Source of the DNA: Methanosarcina horonobensis HB-1 = JCM 15518
GTDB lineage: Archaea > Halobacteriota > Methanosarcinia > Methanosarcinales > Methanosarcinaceae
Length of the DNA stretch: 64,000 nt
NCBI RefSeq assembly: GCF_000970285.1
Contig: NZ_CP009516.1
Span: forward strand, 4,567,036 to 4,631,035
Reading direction: 5' to 3'
The notes under the pieces were generated by a model that was given only the letters and a program-made list of their open reading frames with translations, had not been told where the DNA came from and made no database searches. This document shows positions 1 through 8,867 of this stretch, piece by piece (the first letter of the stretch is position 1; each line of letters opens with the position of its first letter). The position numbers and the translations under genes were made by a program.

Positions 1-539
1 TCAAGCGCTGCCATATATTCCTTTTCATCGAAGCCGTATTTTCTGGCCTGGGATCGGAAAAGTTCATAGTCCAGAGGCTCGTCCTCAAAAAAGAACTGCC
101 CTGAGAAGATATAGCCGACGTGCTGGCCGCCCACCATGATGGGAGTCACTATGTCCCACATATTGTTCTTGCATCTGTACAGCTTAAATTTTCCCGGGGC
201 AACACCCGTTGATAACTCTGTATCGCTTTCCACACAGTGCTTGCAGGTTTCGGGATGAACTCTGTGGAATCTGGTGCAGATATCCTGCCACCCTACACCT
301 GCCAGAACACTCCCTTTAAGATCATTTAAGCCTATGGGAATGTGAGTAAGTTTATAGAAATTCTCCATTAGAGGCTGGATAGCCTGGATATCAATGACCT
401 CCGCCAGCTCCAGGCTCTCCACCGTCTGAGCAGGCAAGAGATTATTTTCCAGCTTCAGCCTGAAACATTGTTCACTCTGGTTCAGAACTTTTTTTATTCG
501 CTTTCTATCCATGCCAGAATTTCTCAGGTTTGCTTTCAT
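1..539 (-). CDS. PocR-domain sensor protein, N-terminal part (runs off the window)
   Basis: Reading the minus strand from the ATG at 539 gives an open frame that continues past base 1. The visible 179 residues form a PocR-type ligand-binding domain: a start resembling LAEVIDIQAIQ, then a cysteine cluster (ETCKHCVESD) and a glycine-rich VGGQHVGYIFSGQFF segment. In this family PocR domains usually precede PAS and histidine-kinase or AraC modules; none is visible here because the gene is cut. The start at 539 is preferred because GGAG lies 10 bases upstream; a second in-frame ATG at 512 is possible. A cytoplasmic sensor is inferred, since no membrane segment is visible in this part. Confidence 0.75.
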   Translation of the reverse strand, partial: MKANLRNSGMDRKRIKKVLNQSEQCFRLKLENNLLPAQTVESLELAEVIDIQAIQPLMENFYKLTHIPIGLNDLKGSVLAGVGWQDICTRFHRVHPETCKHCVESDTELSTGVAPGKFKLYRCKNNMWDIVTPIMVGGQHVGYIFSGQFFFEDEPLDYELFRSQARKYGFDEKEYMAAL

Positions 540-876
540 CACATATCTTCTCCAACCAGGAAGAGTTCACTTTGTATGTCGCATCAAGCAGGAAAATCCA
601 ATTATCTATTCTCCAGAAAGATTGCATCTGCTTGCGGTTGTTACGTATATTATTTATATGTTTTTATATAGGAATAATATATAAGTATATTCAGCAGATG
701 TTAATCTAAAAATTGCTATAAAAAATAGTATACTTTCGATGAATTATATCGAAAATAGGAAAAGATAGTCAACCACTCTCGACTGAAGTCGAAAGCTTGT
801 AAGTAACCATTACTAAAATCACGGGTATCCTGCTTATTTGTCATGAAAAACTGCAGTTCCAACGGGCAGGCTTTCA
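540..876. promoter_or_regulatory. Upstream region of the PocR sensor with two short inverted repeats
   Basis: No supported gene lies here. It is AT-rich and serves as the upstream region of the minus-strand sensor. Two perfect inverted repeats are visible: TTTCGAT at 734-740 with ATCGAAA at 748-754, and TCGACT/AGTCGA with a 2-base spacer at 779-792. Either could be a protein-binding site; the second is also close to the 3' end of the neighbouring decarboxylase-family gene and could be part of its transcript end. Function is inferred only from symmetry. Confidence 0.35.
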
Positions 877-1677
877 TCACTTGAGAACTCGACCTTTATT
901 GGGCTTTAAAATGACAATCCCTTTCGACATGATGGTTGGAGTCGTCTCGAGCATTGGCAGCTCTGCCAGTGCCTTGATGATATGCCACTGCCCCGGGTTC
1001 TGTTCCCAGCTCAATTGTGTCCACTTGACAGTGCCACTGCCTGTCCAGGCGCTGTGGACCTCGGCATCCTGCGGGTACAGTATAGGCTGGCTCAAATCAG
1101 CTCCTGGGCCGCCGACTCTGGGAATATAGCGCCATCCAAGGGCATTAATCGTGGCTGCGGAGGTCTGCATCTGTGCCAGTGTTTTCCAGTCCACAGGCTT
1201 TGCCCCAAGCATTTCCAGGCGCAGAAATGTATTACCTTCATAACTTGCAGTTGTGTAGTAATTAGGTTGAATGATGTGGAGGTCCTCGATGTCAGCATAG
1301 ATTTTTGGAATACCGGTTTCCTCTCTTCCCCCAAGAATCGGCCAGGTTTTATTTTCCCAGACCACCAGAATAAACTGTCCTTCCAGCTGATCACGTTTGC
1401 CGTTGTAACGAGCTGGTACGCTGACCTGGACAAGATTATATCCCCCTCCGGCCATCCAGTCGATTTCTCGGAACTGACTATAGGAGATGTTCAGTTCAGG
1501 GCGTACCAGCTCAAAACCTTCAGGCACATAGTTTGCTAGCTGGTTTTCATCCGTGGTATACGCAAAAGTTATAGAAACCGCATCCCTGTAATACAGTGCT
1601 GCTTCAGGACCAGGGCAATCAAAACCGCCAAAGTGGGCTGGCATCCTATAACATTTACTTTCATCAAATCGAAACAT
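877..1677 (-). CDS. Acetoacetate decarboxylase (ADC) family protein
   Basis: A 266-residue protein, the usual size for the ADC superfamily. It contains the family landmarks: an early YVPEGFEL segment, then Q(F/V)xLVVWENK and GREETGIPKIYADIE, where the lysine after Pro lies in the position of the Schiff-base lysine of acetoacetate decarboxylase. Real ADCs carry a Lys-Lys pair at this point whereas this protein has Lys-Ile, so decarboxylation of acetoacetate is not assured; many ADC-like proteins do other aldol or dehydratase chemistry. The start at 1677 is chosen because GGAGG sits 7 bases before it; longer readings lack a ribosome site. It is divergent from the DUF362 gene at 1988. Confidence 0.75.
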   Translation of the reverse strand: MFRFDESKCYRMPAHFGGFDCPGPEAALYYRDAVSITFAYTTDENQLANYVPEGFELVRPELNISYSQFREIDWMAGGGYNLVQVSVPARYNGKRDQLEGQFILVVWENKTWPILGGREETGIPKIYADIEDLHIIQPNYYTTASYEGNTFLRLEMLGAKPVDWKTLAQMQTSAATINALGWRYIPRVGGPGADLSQPILYPQDAEVHSAWTGSGTVKWTQLSWEQNPGQWHIIKALAELPMLETTPTIMSKGIVILKPNKGRVLK

Positions 1678-1987
1678 GATCAAACCTCCGTACTCAGAGC
1701 AGACTATTATGCGACAGAATATATGTAATATATACAATATATATCATACATACAATTTGTTTTATATAATATTTGAATTAAGTTGATAAACGTAATATCA
1801 GGAATAATAGATTCGCAGATATAGCAACAAAAAAGGGGAGCAAAAAGGAGGTTAAAAAAGTACCACAACAGACCTGGAAGACATGGAATCTATTGTTTTA
1901 TTGTAGAATTTTACTGGGAATCTTTGTCTTTTTATAGAGAAGTTTTTGATTTCGCCGTATCCGTTTCGCATAAAATGGGGGGAAAAG
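1678..1987. promoter_or_regulatory. Divergent promoter region between ADC-family and DUF362 genes
   Basis: This 310-base AT-rich interval separates two divergent genes and must hold both promoters. TATA-like stretches are plentiful (for example around 1732-1770) but none can be singled out. A purine-rich stretch ending GGGGGGAAAAG directly precedes the ATG at 1988 and serves as its ribosome site. No RNA gene or repeat is recognisable. Confidence 0.4.
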
Positions 1988-4393
1988 ATGAGTGCAAGGA
2001 ATGAAAGTAATCCTAAGGGTGAAATTGTAAACTCACAGCTGGGGAAGATAAAAGTCGATTCTGAGGGATCACCGGTCGCTGGCAGCAGGATGGACACCTC
2101 AAAAGCCTATTCTGGAGTCCCGGGTTTGCTCAAGAAAGTAATTAATGAGAACGATAAAGCAGCCTGGGCGAAGATAGTCGAAAAAGTAGATTATATTTAT
2201 TCCAATCTTGATTATTCCCTGGGCGGGCTGGACCGTGAGACAGGTTTTGCCAGCCAGGTGAAATCACAGATCCGTGCCGGCAAGAAATTGTTATTCAAAC
2301 CCAACCTTGTAGGCCCGGTTGCCATCGATGCCGGAACCCATTGTGAAGGTCTGGGTGCTTCTATCTGTACAGAATGGCCCCTGATAGCTGCTCTTATGAG
2401 GTGGTTCCATGACAGGCTTGATATTAATTATTACCAGATGGCACTGGGGGAGGCTTCAACTTCCGCCCTGCTGATGACAGTCTCTTTCAGGTTAGCCTCC
2501 GGAAAAGACATCACCACTGAAGCACTTTTTGAAGGAAGGAGTGAAGATTTCTACGGAGGCTGGGGTTTTTTCTTCGTCCGCAGGTACCTGTCCGAACGCC
2601 ATCCCTCCTCCCATGAAGACGACCCTATGAAAGGTTACGAGGATAGCGTTGCCGGAAAATTTTTCCCACCTGGCAGGTCCGGAGACCAGTTAATGGTCTA
2701 TGATCTGAACAAACTCGACGAAGATTTATCCAGGGGGAGGACGGTCGAAGTCCCTGATGGAGCCAACTACAAAGAGATCACACTACATAAGGTGATAGTC
2801 GGTGGGGATCCCGGTGATAGTGAAGACCTTAAAGACTACCCGGGCTGCATCCTTATTAATGTCCCCAAGCTGAAGATCCATGCTCAGGACCTTATCACAA
2901 ATGCTACCAAGAACCTGGGTATCGGGCTTTATCCCACGCAGGCTCCCTGCGAGACTGGCGACGGTGAAACAAAATGGAAATATGCATGCCCGTCCAGATC
3001 GGTCCCGTCTTACAAAGGTGAGCTGCCGCATATGCCCTGGATCGTAAAGATGGACGACAAAACCAACCTGCCTGTGAAGGATGAGAACGGGGAATACATC
3101 ACAACAAAAACAGCAGGAATGCCAGGGACACAGGCGGATGTTATCAGGGCAGTGCAGAACCAGAATGTATTCATGGTGCATGTCAGCGATGGAATCGATA
3201 TGATTAATATCTGCCATAATCCGGATGGCAGAGCTGTAAGAATTCCCGAAGGTTATGTCTGGGCATCCCTGGATTGTGTAGCTCTCGACCTCCTCTGCGC
3301 CAGATACTGTTTCAAAACGGTGTCTATGCGTGAAGCATTGAAGCTCAAGGAAGAGAACGGCTGGCCCACGGAGTTTGTTCACCACGTACCTGTGGCAAGA
3401 GTTGACGGAACAAACATAGCAACAGAAGAAGGCCTCGATTCACCTCTTTTCAGGTATAACCTGTACCGTTATGCTGAAGCAAGAGGTGTGGGGCAGCAGA
3501 AATACTATGTTGTTGGCTGGGACGCCCTGACGGAAACACCAATGGTTTCTCTAAAAGGTCATCTGGGCAGGATAGAGGATGATAAATTTCTTGAGCTGAT
3601 GACGAAAACGATGTATTATAACCCTTCATGCATGCTCTGGGACATGCAGAAGACCCTCCTTAGCTATGCAGAAGCCCATGATAAGCTGACCGGCTCCTCA
3701 CTTTTAAAGGAATTTATGGATGGCTTTGATGAGAACAATGACGGGATAATAGATTACGATGAAAACGGGAGGAAAGGATTCTGGACCCCGGGTTTCAGAA
3801 TACTGAATCATTCCTATGATATTATGCTAACCGAAAAGTATGGCCAGCTCAGAGGGGTTTTTTATTCTATTGCCGATTTCGGCCTCAAGCCTTCCCGCAA
3901 AGGTTGGAATTCTCAGGGGCATGATTTCATGCAGGAGTATGCGCTCGTAATGATAGCAACCCAGGCCTTTGATATGTCACGATCCGAAGAAGGAGGCGAG
4001 GATCCCTTCATTCCGGGAATGAAATGGGGCAAAGGCATGTGGCCGAGCTGGCAGCTGGCTACCTATATCCAGCTCACTAACGGAATCTATGGTTCTCAGT
4101 CTCCCGATAGTATCAACTTCCAATCTCTATATGGTACAGCGTTCCAGTACGCAGATAAGACCCGAAACGGAGGTGCCTATACCGGTAGTACGGATCAATT
4201 GACAAGTAATCCGTCTTCTATTAAAAACTACCTCCAGGCAGTCTCTGATGGCGCAGACCCTCTCAATTTCACGTTATACGTTCCCGCAGGATACGGAAAA
4301 TTGAAGGCACACAGGATACCGAATGTGGAGGAGACAGATGATCCACGCAAGGTCTTCACTGCCCACTTTGGCAGTGGAGTGGAGGTATGGTAA
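1988..4393 (+). CDS. DUF362-domain protein with an EF-hand loop
   Basis: An 801-residue protein of the DUF362 type: LLFKPNLVGP in the first third and ILINVPKLKIHAQDLITNATKN further on are the family hallmarks. DUF362 proteins are often iron-sulfur-linked but no ferredoxin cysteine cluster is seen here. Around residues 580-600 the stretch DENNDGIIDYDE is a perfect 12-residue EF-hand calcium loop (Asp1, Asn3, Asp5, Gly6, Ile8, Asp9, Glu12). No clear signal peptide or membrane segment is present. The start at 1988 follows a GGGGGGA ribosome site. The stop overlaps the ATG of the next gene by 7 bases, so translational coupling with that membrane protein is likely. Biochemical role unknown. Confidence 0.75.
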   Translation: MSARNESNPKGEIVNSQLGKIKVDSEGSPVAGSRMDTSKAYSGVPGLLKKVINENDKAAWAKIVEKVDYIYSNLDYSLGGLDRETGFASQVKSQIRAGKKLLFKPNLVGPVAIDAGTHCEGLGASICTEWPLIAALMRWFHDRLDINYYQMALGEASTSALLMTVSFRLASGKDITTEALFEGRSEDFYGGWGFFFVRRYLSERHPSSHEDDPMKGYEDSVAGKFFPPGRSGDQLMVYDLNKLDEDLSRGRTVEVPDGANYKEITLHKVIVGGDPGDSEDLKDYPGCILINVPKLKIHAQDLITNATKNLGIGLYPTQAPCETGDGETKWKYACPSRSVPSYKGELPHMPWIVKMDDKTNLPVKDENGEYITTKTAGMPGTQADVIRAVQNQNVFMVHVSDGIDMINICHNPDGRAVRIPEGYVWASLDCVALDLLCARYCFKTVSMREALKLKEENGWPTEFVHHVPVARVDGTNIATEEGLDSPLFRYNLYRYAEARGVGQQKYYVVGWDALTETPMVSLKGHLGRIEDDKFLELMTKTMYYNPSCMLWDMQKTLLSYAEAHDKLTGSSLLKEFMDGFDENNDGIIDYDENGRKGFWTPGFRILNHSYDIMLTEKYGQLRGVFYSIADFGLKPSRKGWNSQGHDFMQEYALVMIATQAFDMSRSEEGGEDPFIPGMKWGKGMWPSWQLATYIQLTNGIYGSQSPDSINFQSLYGTAFQYADKTRNGGAYTGSTDQLTSNPSSIKNYLQAVSDGADPLNFTLYVPAGYGKLKAHRIPNVEETDDPRKVFTAHFGSGVEVW

Positions 4394-4863
4394 GTCTGAG
4401 CTCGATTGATTCGTATATTCACAAACAGGCTCTGATAGCTGCCCTGATTAATATGGTGGTAAACCCTCTCCTAGTGTTTCTCATCAACAGGAATGCGGAA
4501 AGCGTTGCCTTATCCGGGATTCTGATTGATACGATAATAACCTCAATAATTATGACCTGGCTTGTGACGGTTTTCTCGGCATCTGATATTAACCGTCAGC
4601 TTCGCTCAGGCCGTTTTAAAGATGAAAATTTGCCCCGCCCAGGACCGGTTCTGTCACGGTTGCCAAGGCGAGGAGTATTACTGGGCACTGTACTGTTCAT
4701 CTGTACGGTATTGATAATAGTGACTTTAACCGTTTCAATGTTCTCTCTATTCGGCATTACAGAGCTTGCCGTGGACAGACTGGCACTGTTTAAGGTTATC
4801 TATACCGGCCCGGTTGCTTATGTTGTAGCCCATCTGGCAATGATTCGGCAGCTCGGACCTTAA
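4387..4863 (+). CDS. Small multi-spanning membrane protein coupled to DUF362 gene
   Basis: A 158-residue protein not assigned to a named family. It shows about four hydrophobic helices (residues roughly 14-35, 42-63, 98-120, 132-150) with a positively charged central loop (RQLRSGRFKDENLPRPG). The ATG lies inside the last codons of the DUF362 gene, and that gene supplies the GGAGG ribosome site, so the two proteins are probably made together and may form a complex at the membrane. Similar 4-helix proteins accompany various soluble partners; nothing here shows transport or catalysis. Confidence 0.65.
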   Translation: MVSLSSIDSYIHKQALIAALINMVVNPLLVFLINRNAESVALSGILIDTIITSIIMTWLVTVFSASDINRQLRSGRFKDENLPRPGPVLSRLPRRGVLLGTVLFICTVLIIVTLTVSMFSLFGITELAVDRLALFKVIYTGPVAYVVAHLAMIRQLGP

Positions 4864-4932
4864 CTAGGATGTGAAAGTAAACCAACCAAAAAGAATCGAT
4901 CAAAACAGAACTTATGAAAAGTAGAAGGGGGA

Positions 4933-5772
4933 GTGAAAATAGGGGTTGAAGAGTATTTCAAGGATAAATGTTGTCTGGTAACCGGTGCAAACTCCGGAAT
5001 CGGCTATGCGATAAGCGAAGCGCTGCTGGAAAAAGGAGCAATAGTTTTCATGGCTGGCCGAAATGAAGAAAGCCTGGAGTCAGCGGCTAAGAATCTTGAC
5101 GCATATGCATGACAGATTCGTATTCTGCTTGTTGATGTGACAAAACAACCTGAAGTGGATAAGGCTGTTCAGGATATGGTCGCCCAAGAAGGCAGAATTG
5201 ATTTTTTATTTAATAACGCAGGGATCGGGGGAACAATGCCGACCGTTGACGCCACGCTTGAGCACTGGAAGTCTATCATTGATGTCAATCTCTGGAGTGT
5301 AATATACGGCATTAATGCCGCACTGCCAATTATGCGTATTCAGGGTGGAGGACACATCGTTAACACGGCTTCCATTGCTGGATTGGTACCGTTCCCATTC
5401 CAGGCTCTCTATTGCGCCACAAAATATGCAGTGGTCGGGATGAGTGAAAGCATGCGGTACGAATTTGCAGAAGAAGGCATTCATTTCTCGGTGACATGCC
5501 CCAGCGCTGTCGTTTCGCGCATCTGGAAAAAGCCGATACTGGGCCCGGTCCATGAAGAGGTGGAAGCCCCTGAAGATGCAATTCCAGCGGAAGAAGCTGC
5601 GCTGATAATCCTTGAGGGCGTTGCAGAGAAAAAAGGAATCATTGTGGTGCCTGAAGAGCCGGGCGGCTGGCTTTGGCATGAATATTGTAATTCTTCTGAA
5701 GCCGCAGAGGATTTCCTGATGAAAATGGCTCATGAGCGGAGGATAGGATGGGCAAAAAGGCAGAAGGTATGA
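4933..5772 (+). pseudogene. Short-chain dehydrogenase/reductase interrupted by an in-frame TGA
   Basis: From GTG at 4933 (after a GGGGGA ribosome site) the frame encodes a classical SDR: TGANSGIG cofactor loop, then NNAG, the catalytic Ser in NTASIAG and Tyr/Lys in YCATK. One codon, TGA at 5110-5112, interrupts it between residues 59 and 61, just before the beta-4 region (ILLVDVT). Methanosarcina reads TGA as stop and does not use selenocysteine, so the full enzyme cannot be made unless this base is a sequencing error (CGA to TGA is one change). The remaining downstream frame from 5137 lacks the cofactor-binding glycine loop. It lies 69 bases after the membrane-protein gene on the same strand and probably belonged to that operon. 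Confidence 0.75.
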
Positions 5773-5808
5773 GAGAATAGAAACTATGCTGAAAAAGAAT
5801 CAAGGAGA

Positions 5809-7266
5809 TCATTTTGAGGAAAGTCTCTTCTGTGCAAGGATACCAATTAATGTGACAATAATTCCACTAATTACCGCAATAATAAATTCTATTATCGGAC
5901 TCTCTTCAGTAGTTTCTATAGCAGGATGCTCTACCAGTAGTGTCAAAGAAGATGATGTGCTGGGTCTAAATCTATTATCATTGTCTCTGTATCTTGCTAT
6001 TATTGAATGCGAGCCAACCGAAAGGGGAGAAATTGTTAAAATTGCCTGACCGGAACTTAAAGTCTCAGTTCCTATGGATGTGTTTCCCTCAATAAAAGTG
6101 ACTGTGCCTGAAGGCCTCTCTGTTCCCTGAGATGTTGTATTAACTGTAGCAGTAAGCGTTATTGGGTCTCTGGTTGAATAATGGTCGGGTGAAGAAGTTA
6201 AAGTGGTTATGGTTTCTATCCGGGATCCCGGAACAGAACAAATGAACTGACCTAAACCAGAGGGACACATTCCCACATCCACCTTATCTATAACGGTATT
6301 GGTTTTTGTGCTAATTACAGAAACAGTATTACTGCCGGAATTTGTCACATATACCTTTGTTCCATCCCTATTGACTGCGACTCCGCAAGGGGATGTTCCT
6401 ACAATTATTGTATCCGTAACATTGTTCGTGGCCGCATTAATCACAGAAACTGAACCGATAGGAGTATTATGGTTCGCCACGTATACCCATTTTTCATCCG
6501 GGGTAACTGCAATTCCGTGAGGATATCTTCCTACGCTTACATCGGCTATAACCTTGTTAGTTAAAGTATCAATTACAGAGACATTGTCACTATTCATGTT
6601 CGTTACATATACTTTTGTTCCGTTCTTGTTGACTGCAACTCCATAAGGAGCTTCTCCCACATTTATATTAACTGTAACATTATCTGTCGCCGTATCAATT
6701 ACAGAAACAGTATTATCGCCTCTGTTCGTCACATATACCCTTGATCCGTCAGGAGTGATTACAACTCCAAAGGGATCTTTTCCTGTATGTATATCAAGAA
6801 CACTGCTGGTTATCAGGTCAACTGCACGAACTTTTTCATTTAAAAATTTTGCCACATATAGTTTTTGTCCATACGGATAAACCGCAATTCCAGAAGGTTT
6901 ACCTGGTTTGCCTTCTTCTACATTCATGGGTGTAACCTCTTCGGTAACTGTGTCAATTATGGAAACAGTGCGTCCCGGAATTTCATCGTTACCGAAGTTA
7001 GTTACGTACACCTTTGTTCCATCAGGGCTTACTGCAACTCCCACAGGAACATTTCCTACAGTCACCGTGGAGACAACAGTGTTGGTTGTTGTATTAATTA
7101 CAGAAACAGTGTTACTTTTCTCATTTGGAACATATGCATATTCAGCAGACAGGTCATTCTGCGCAGTAACTGCGGACCCGGTAAGTGAAAAGACAATTAA
7201 AAGCGAGAGAAGAACTATTGAAACTAAAAGTAATGAATGTGCTCTGTTCCCCCCTTTCATCCTCAT
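5809..7266 (-). CDS. YVTN beta-propeller surface protein with Ig-like domain and C-terminal membrane anchor
   Basis: A 485-residue exported protein. Residues 1-35 form a signal segment (KGGNRAHSLLLVSIVLLSLL). Seven or so repeats of the YVTN type follow (AYVPNEKSNTVSVINTTTN, VYVTNRGDNTVSVIDTATD and variants, each about 42 residues), building a propeller to about residue 345. Residues about 360-445 are a bacterial-Ig-like module (TLTATVNTTSQG...PSGTVTFIEGN), and residues about 457-480 are a transmembrane helix with a short basic tail. In Methanosarcina such proteins are S-layer-associated or cell-surface adhesins. GGGAG lies 10 bases before the start. The IscB element ends only a few tens of bases upstream, so the native promoter may have been displaced. 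Confidence 0.85.
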   Translation of the reverse strand: MRMKGGNRAHSLLLVSIVLLSLLIVFSLTGSAVTAQNDLSAEYAYVPNEKSNTVSVINTTTNTVVSTVTVGNVPVGVAVSPDGTKVYVTNFGNDEIPGRTVSIIDTVTEEVTPMNVEEGKPGKPSGIAVYPYGQKLYVAKFLNEKVRAVDLITSSVLDIHTGKDPFGVVITPDGSRVYVTNRGDNTVSVIDTATDNVTVNINVGEAPYGVAVNKNGTKVYVTNMNSDNVSVIDTLTNKVIADVSVGRYPHGIAVTPDEKWVYVANHNTPIGSVSVINAATNNVTDTIIVGTSPCGVAVNRDGTKVYVTNSGSNTVSVISTKTNTVIDKVDVGMCPSGLGQFICSVPGSRIETITTLTSSPDHYSTRDPITLTATVNTTSQGTERPSGTVTFIEGNTSIGTETLSSGQAILTISPLSVGSHSIIARYRDNDNRFRPSTSSSLTLLVEHPAIETTEESPIIEFIIAVISGIIVTLIGILAQKRLSSK

Positions 7267-7278
7267 AAGCAGGAGACT

Positions 7279-8847
7279 CCCTCCTCGGAGGGTGCAGCCC
7301 TACAGGTGGGAGAGGAATGTGTCAACTCTACCGGGATTATTTTTCTGTTCAATTAGGGTAGTTGTCCTGGCCCTCAATCGTTCACAGTTTCGTTTTACAT
7401 TAACACTATTATGAATCTTATTTCCAAAAATGTCAGTTATAGCAAAATAGCCAGTAGATCTTTTACCTTTTACAATACCAGCTCCGTATTCAGTTTTAAT
7501 CAAATCGAATTTTCTTAACCCAAACAATTTACCAGTTGGAATCTTCTTTTCTGATCTTTTCCCGTTCTCTGCTGATAATCTCCTTTACTAACATGTTTTT
7601 TCAGGTAGAAAATATCTTCAAGTTCCACTTTTTGATCGTTACAGCATATTGAAACAGCATCGAAATAATGTGTTTTTGGAAGCTCTAACATTTGTTCTCT
7701 TTTGTATTTAGTTTCGTATCCAAAAGTTTCTATGAAATTCCAATCTGATTTCTTAATTTGGGATTTGATAATTCCAATTTCAGTTGCATGTTTTGTTTTC
7801 GATCTTTTTACGGATAGTTGAAACTCTCCTCTATGTAATGCATCATGACAGGTATTACATAGACAAATCAAGTTTTTAGGAGTATCCGTACCTTTCTGTG
7901 ATCTAAAAATAATGTGATGACAATGTAACTTAGGATCTTTTGATTTGCCTTTGCAATGCTGGCAAGTATGTTTGTCTCTATTAAGGATGTATGCCTTCAA
8001 ATTGTAGAACCCTTTTTGATCTCCATTTTGATGCTCAATACCTGAAACACTTGGATCTGTTATCTTATGAATATCAAAGGAAGCAAGTTCCACTCCCCAC
8101 TTTGTTACAGGCAGAATCGATTCAACAAACTTCTTTTCTCTGAAATGAGATTCAAGTTTGCTTCGAATAGAAGGTGGTATTCGTCCTTCTCTTAACGAAT
8201 TTCTTCTATTATCAAATCTTGCAGGTCTGTATCTGGTCTTTCTGCTTCTTCGAGTTCTCCTGTACATAGCTCTCTGTTTCATTTTTGCGGATACATCTTG
8301 TCTGATTTCAGCTTCAGATTGATACAATACTTTTCCATTTCCAACTGCAGCACAGCCTATTTTCTTGGAGCCAGAATCCATTCCTGCAACAACAGGTTGA
8401 GTATAACCCTTACTGTTATAAGTTAACTTAATAGTAAATGGAATTCTACTGACCACTTTTGCTTTACCTGCTTTAAGCAAAATTCTTGCTTTTGCAGGAT
8501 TAGTTGGCATCAGCGGTTTTTGATTTTTGTTAAGTACAAACACAAATATTTGTAATTCCTCCTATTTCTAGGGGTTATGCGTATCAAGTTTTGTGGAGTC
8601 AAAACCTGAATTCGGCTTCCTCTCGATCGGATGTTAGAAGGTTTAATGACACAGGCACCGTCCCTACCCTTCAGGACTTTTAACCTGTATCCTCAGAGCT
8701 TCAAACTGAGGCGACATTTGAAGGTAACTATAGATTCTTCCACATCGTCTACCAATTTTCTTTACTCCTATTGGTGATCTGGTCAACCAGGGCTATCTTT
8801 CAAGCTCATTCCTCGACCGCATCGGCGGGCAGGGAGGGGTAGTTGAC
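7279..8847 (-). mobile_element. IscB-type insertion element (IS200/IS605-like, no transposase visible)
   Basis: The element holds an iscB gene and its upstream structured RNA. Its right-hand end on the plus strand is marked by GTCAACTACCCC (minus strand, 8847 inward); the other end carries a related GTCAACTCTACC on the plus strand at 7321, giving imperfect terminal inverted similarity. A perfect hairpin CCCTCC-TC-GGAGGG (7279-7292) followed by a GGGTGCAGCCC mini-hairpin lies beyond it and may be the subterminal hairpin recognised by a Y1 transposase. No tnpA is encoded, so mobility would need a transposase in trans. Exact ends are inferred; the site lies immediately upstream of the YVTN gene. 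Confidence 0.6.
7300..8543 (-). CDS. iscB: IscB RNA-guided nuclease (RuvC + HNH), frameshifted near the C-terminus
   Basis: The frame from GTG at 8543 gives 342 residues with the full IscB layout: N-terminal PLMP/RRXRR segment (residues about 1-45), RuvC-I with Asp56 in GMDSGSKKIG, arginine-rich bridge helix (about 88-115), RuvC-II Glu152, an HNH domain (CxxC at about 194-197, HCHHI at about 207-211, later Asn224 and CNTCHDALH), and RuvC-III HYFDA with Asp295. The frame then ends at 7515, while the expected C-terminal sequence (KLFGLRKFDLIK ... STGYFAITDIFG ... NSVNVKRNC) continues one frame over to 7300. Adding one A in the A4 run at 7557-7560 restores a protein of about 414 residues. Nuclease residues are intact; the C-terminal target-recognition part is lost unless this is a sequence error or slippage. 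AGGAGG lies 14 bases before the GTG. Confidence 0.9.
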
Positions 8848-8867
8848 TTACATTTCACTCCTTAGAT
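8550..8867 (-). ncRNA. HEARO / omega RNA of the IscB element with predicted 5' guide
   Basis: This non-coding, relatively GC-rich stretch lies directly upstream of iscB, where HEARO RNAs reside. Visible structure on the minus strand: CTACCC near the 5' end (8837-8842) complements GGGTAG at 8664-8669; local hairpins CTGGT-N2-ACCAG (8779-8790), CCTCAG/CTGAGG (8691-8711), GTTTTG/CAAAAC (8588-8605) and CCTA-GAAA-TAGG (8561-8572). The last overlaps the AGGAGG ribosome site of iscB, so the RNA may also control translation. The scaffold starts with GTCAAC (8842-8847); by analogy with known IscB systems the flanking host bases 8848-8867 would be transcribed as the guide. Confidence 0.75.

Noticed and set aside
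6908-7414. Long plus-strand frames opposite the YVTN gene
   Set aside because: They are the complementary reading of repeated YVTN codons and carry no coding features of their own.
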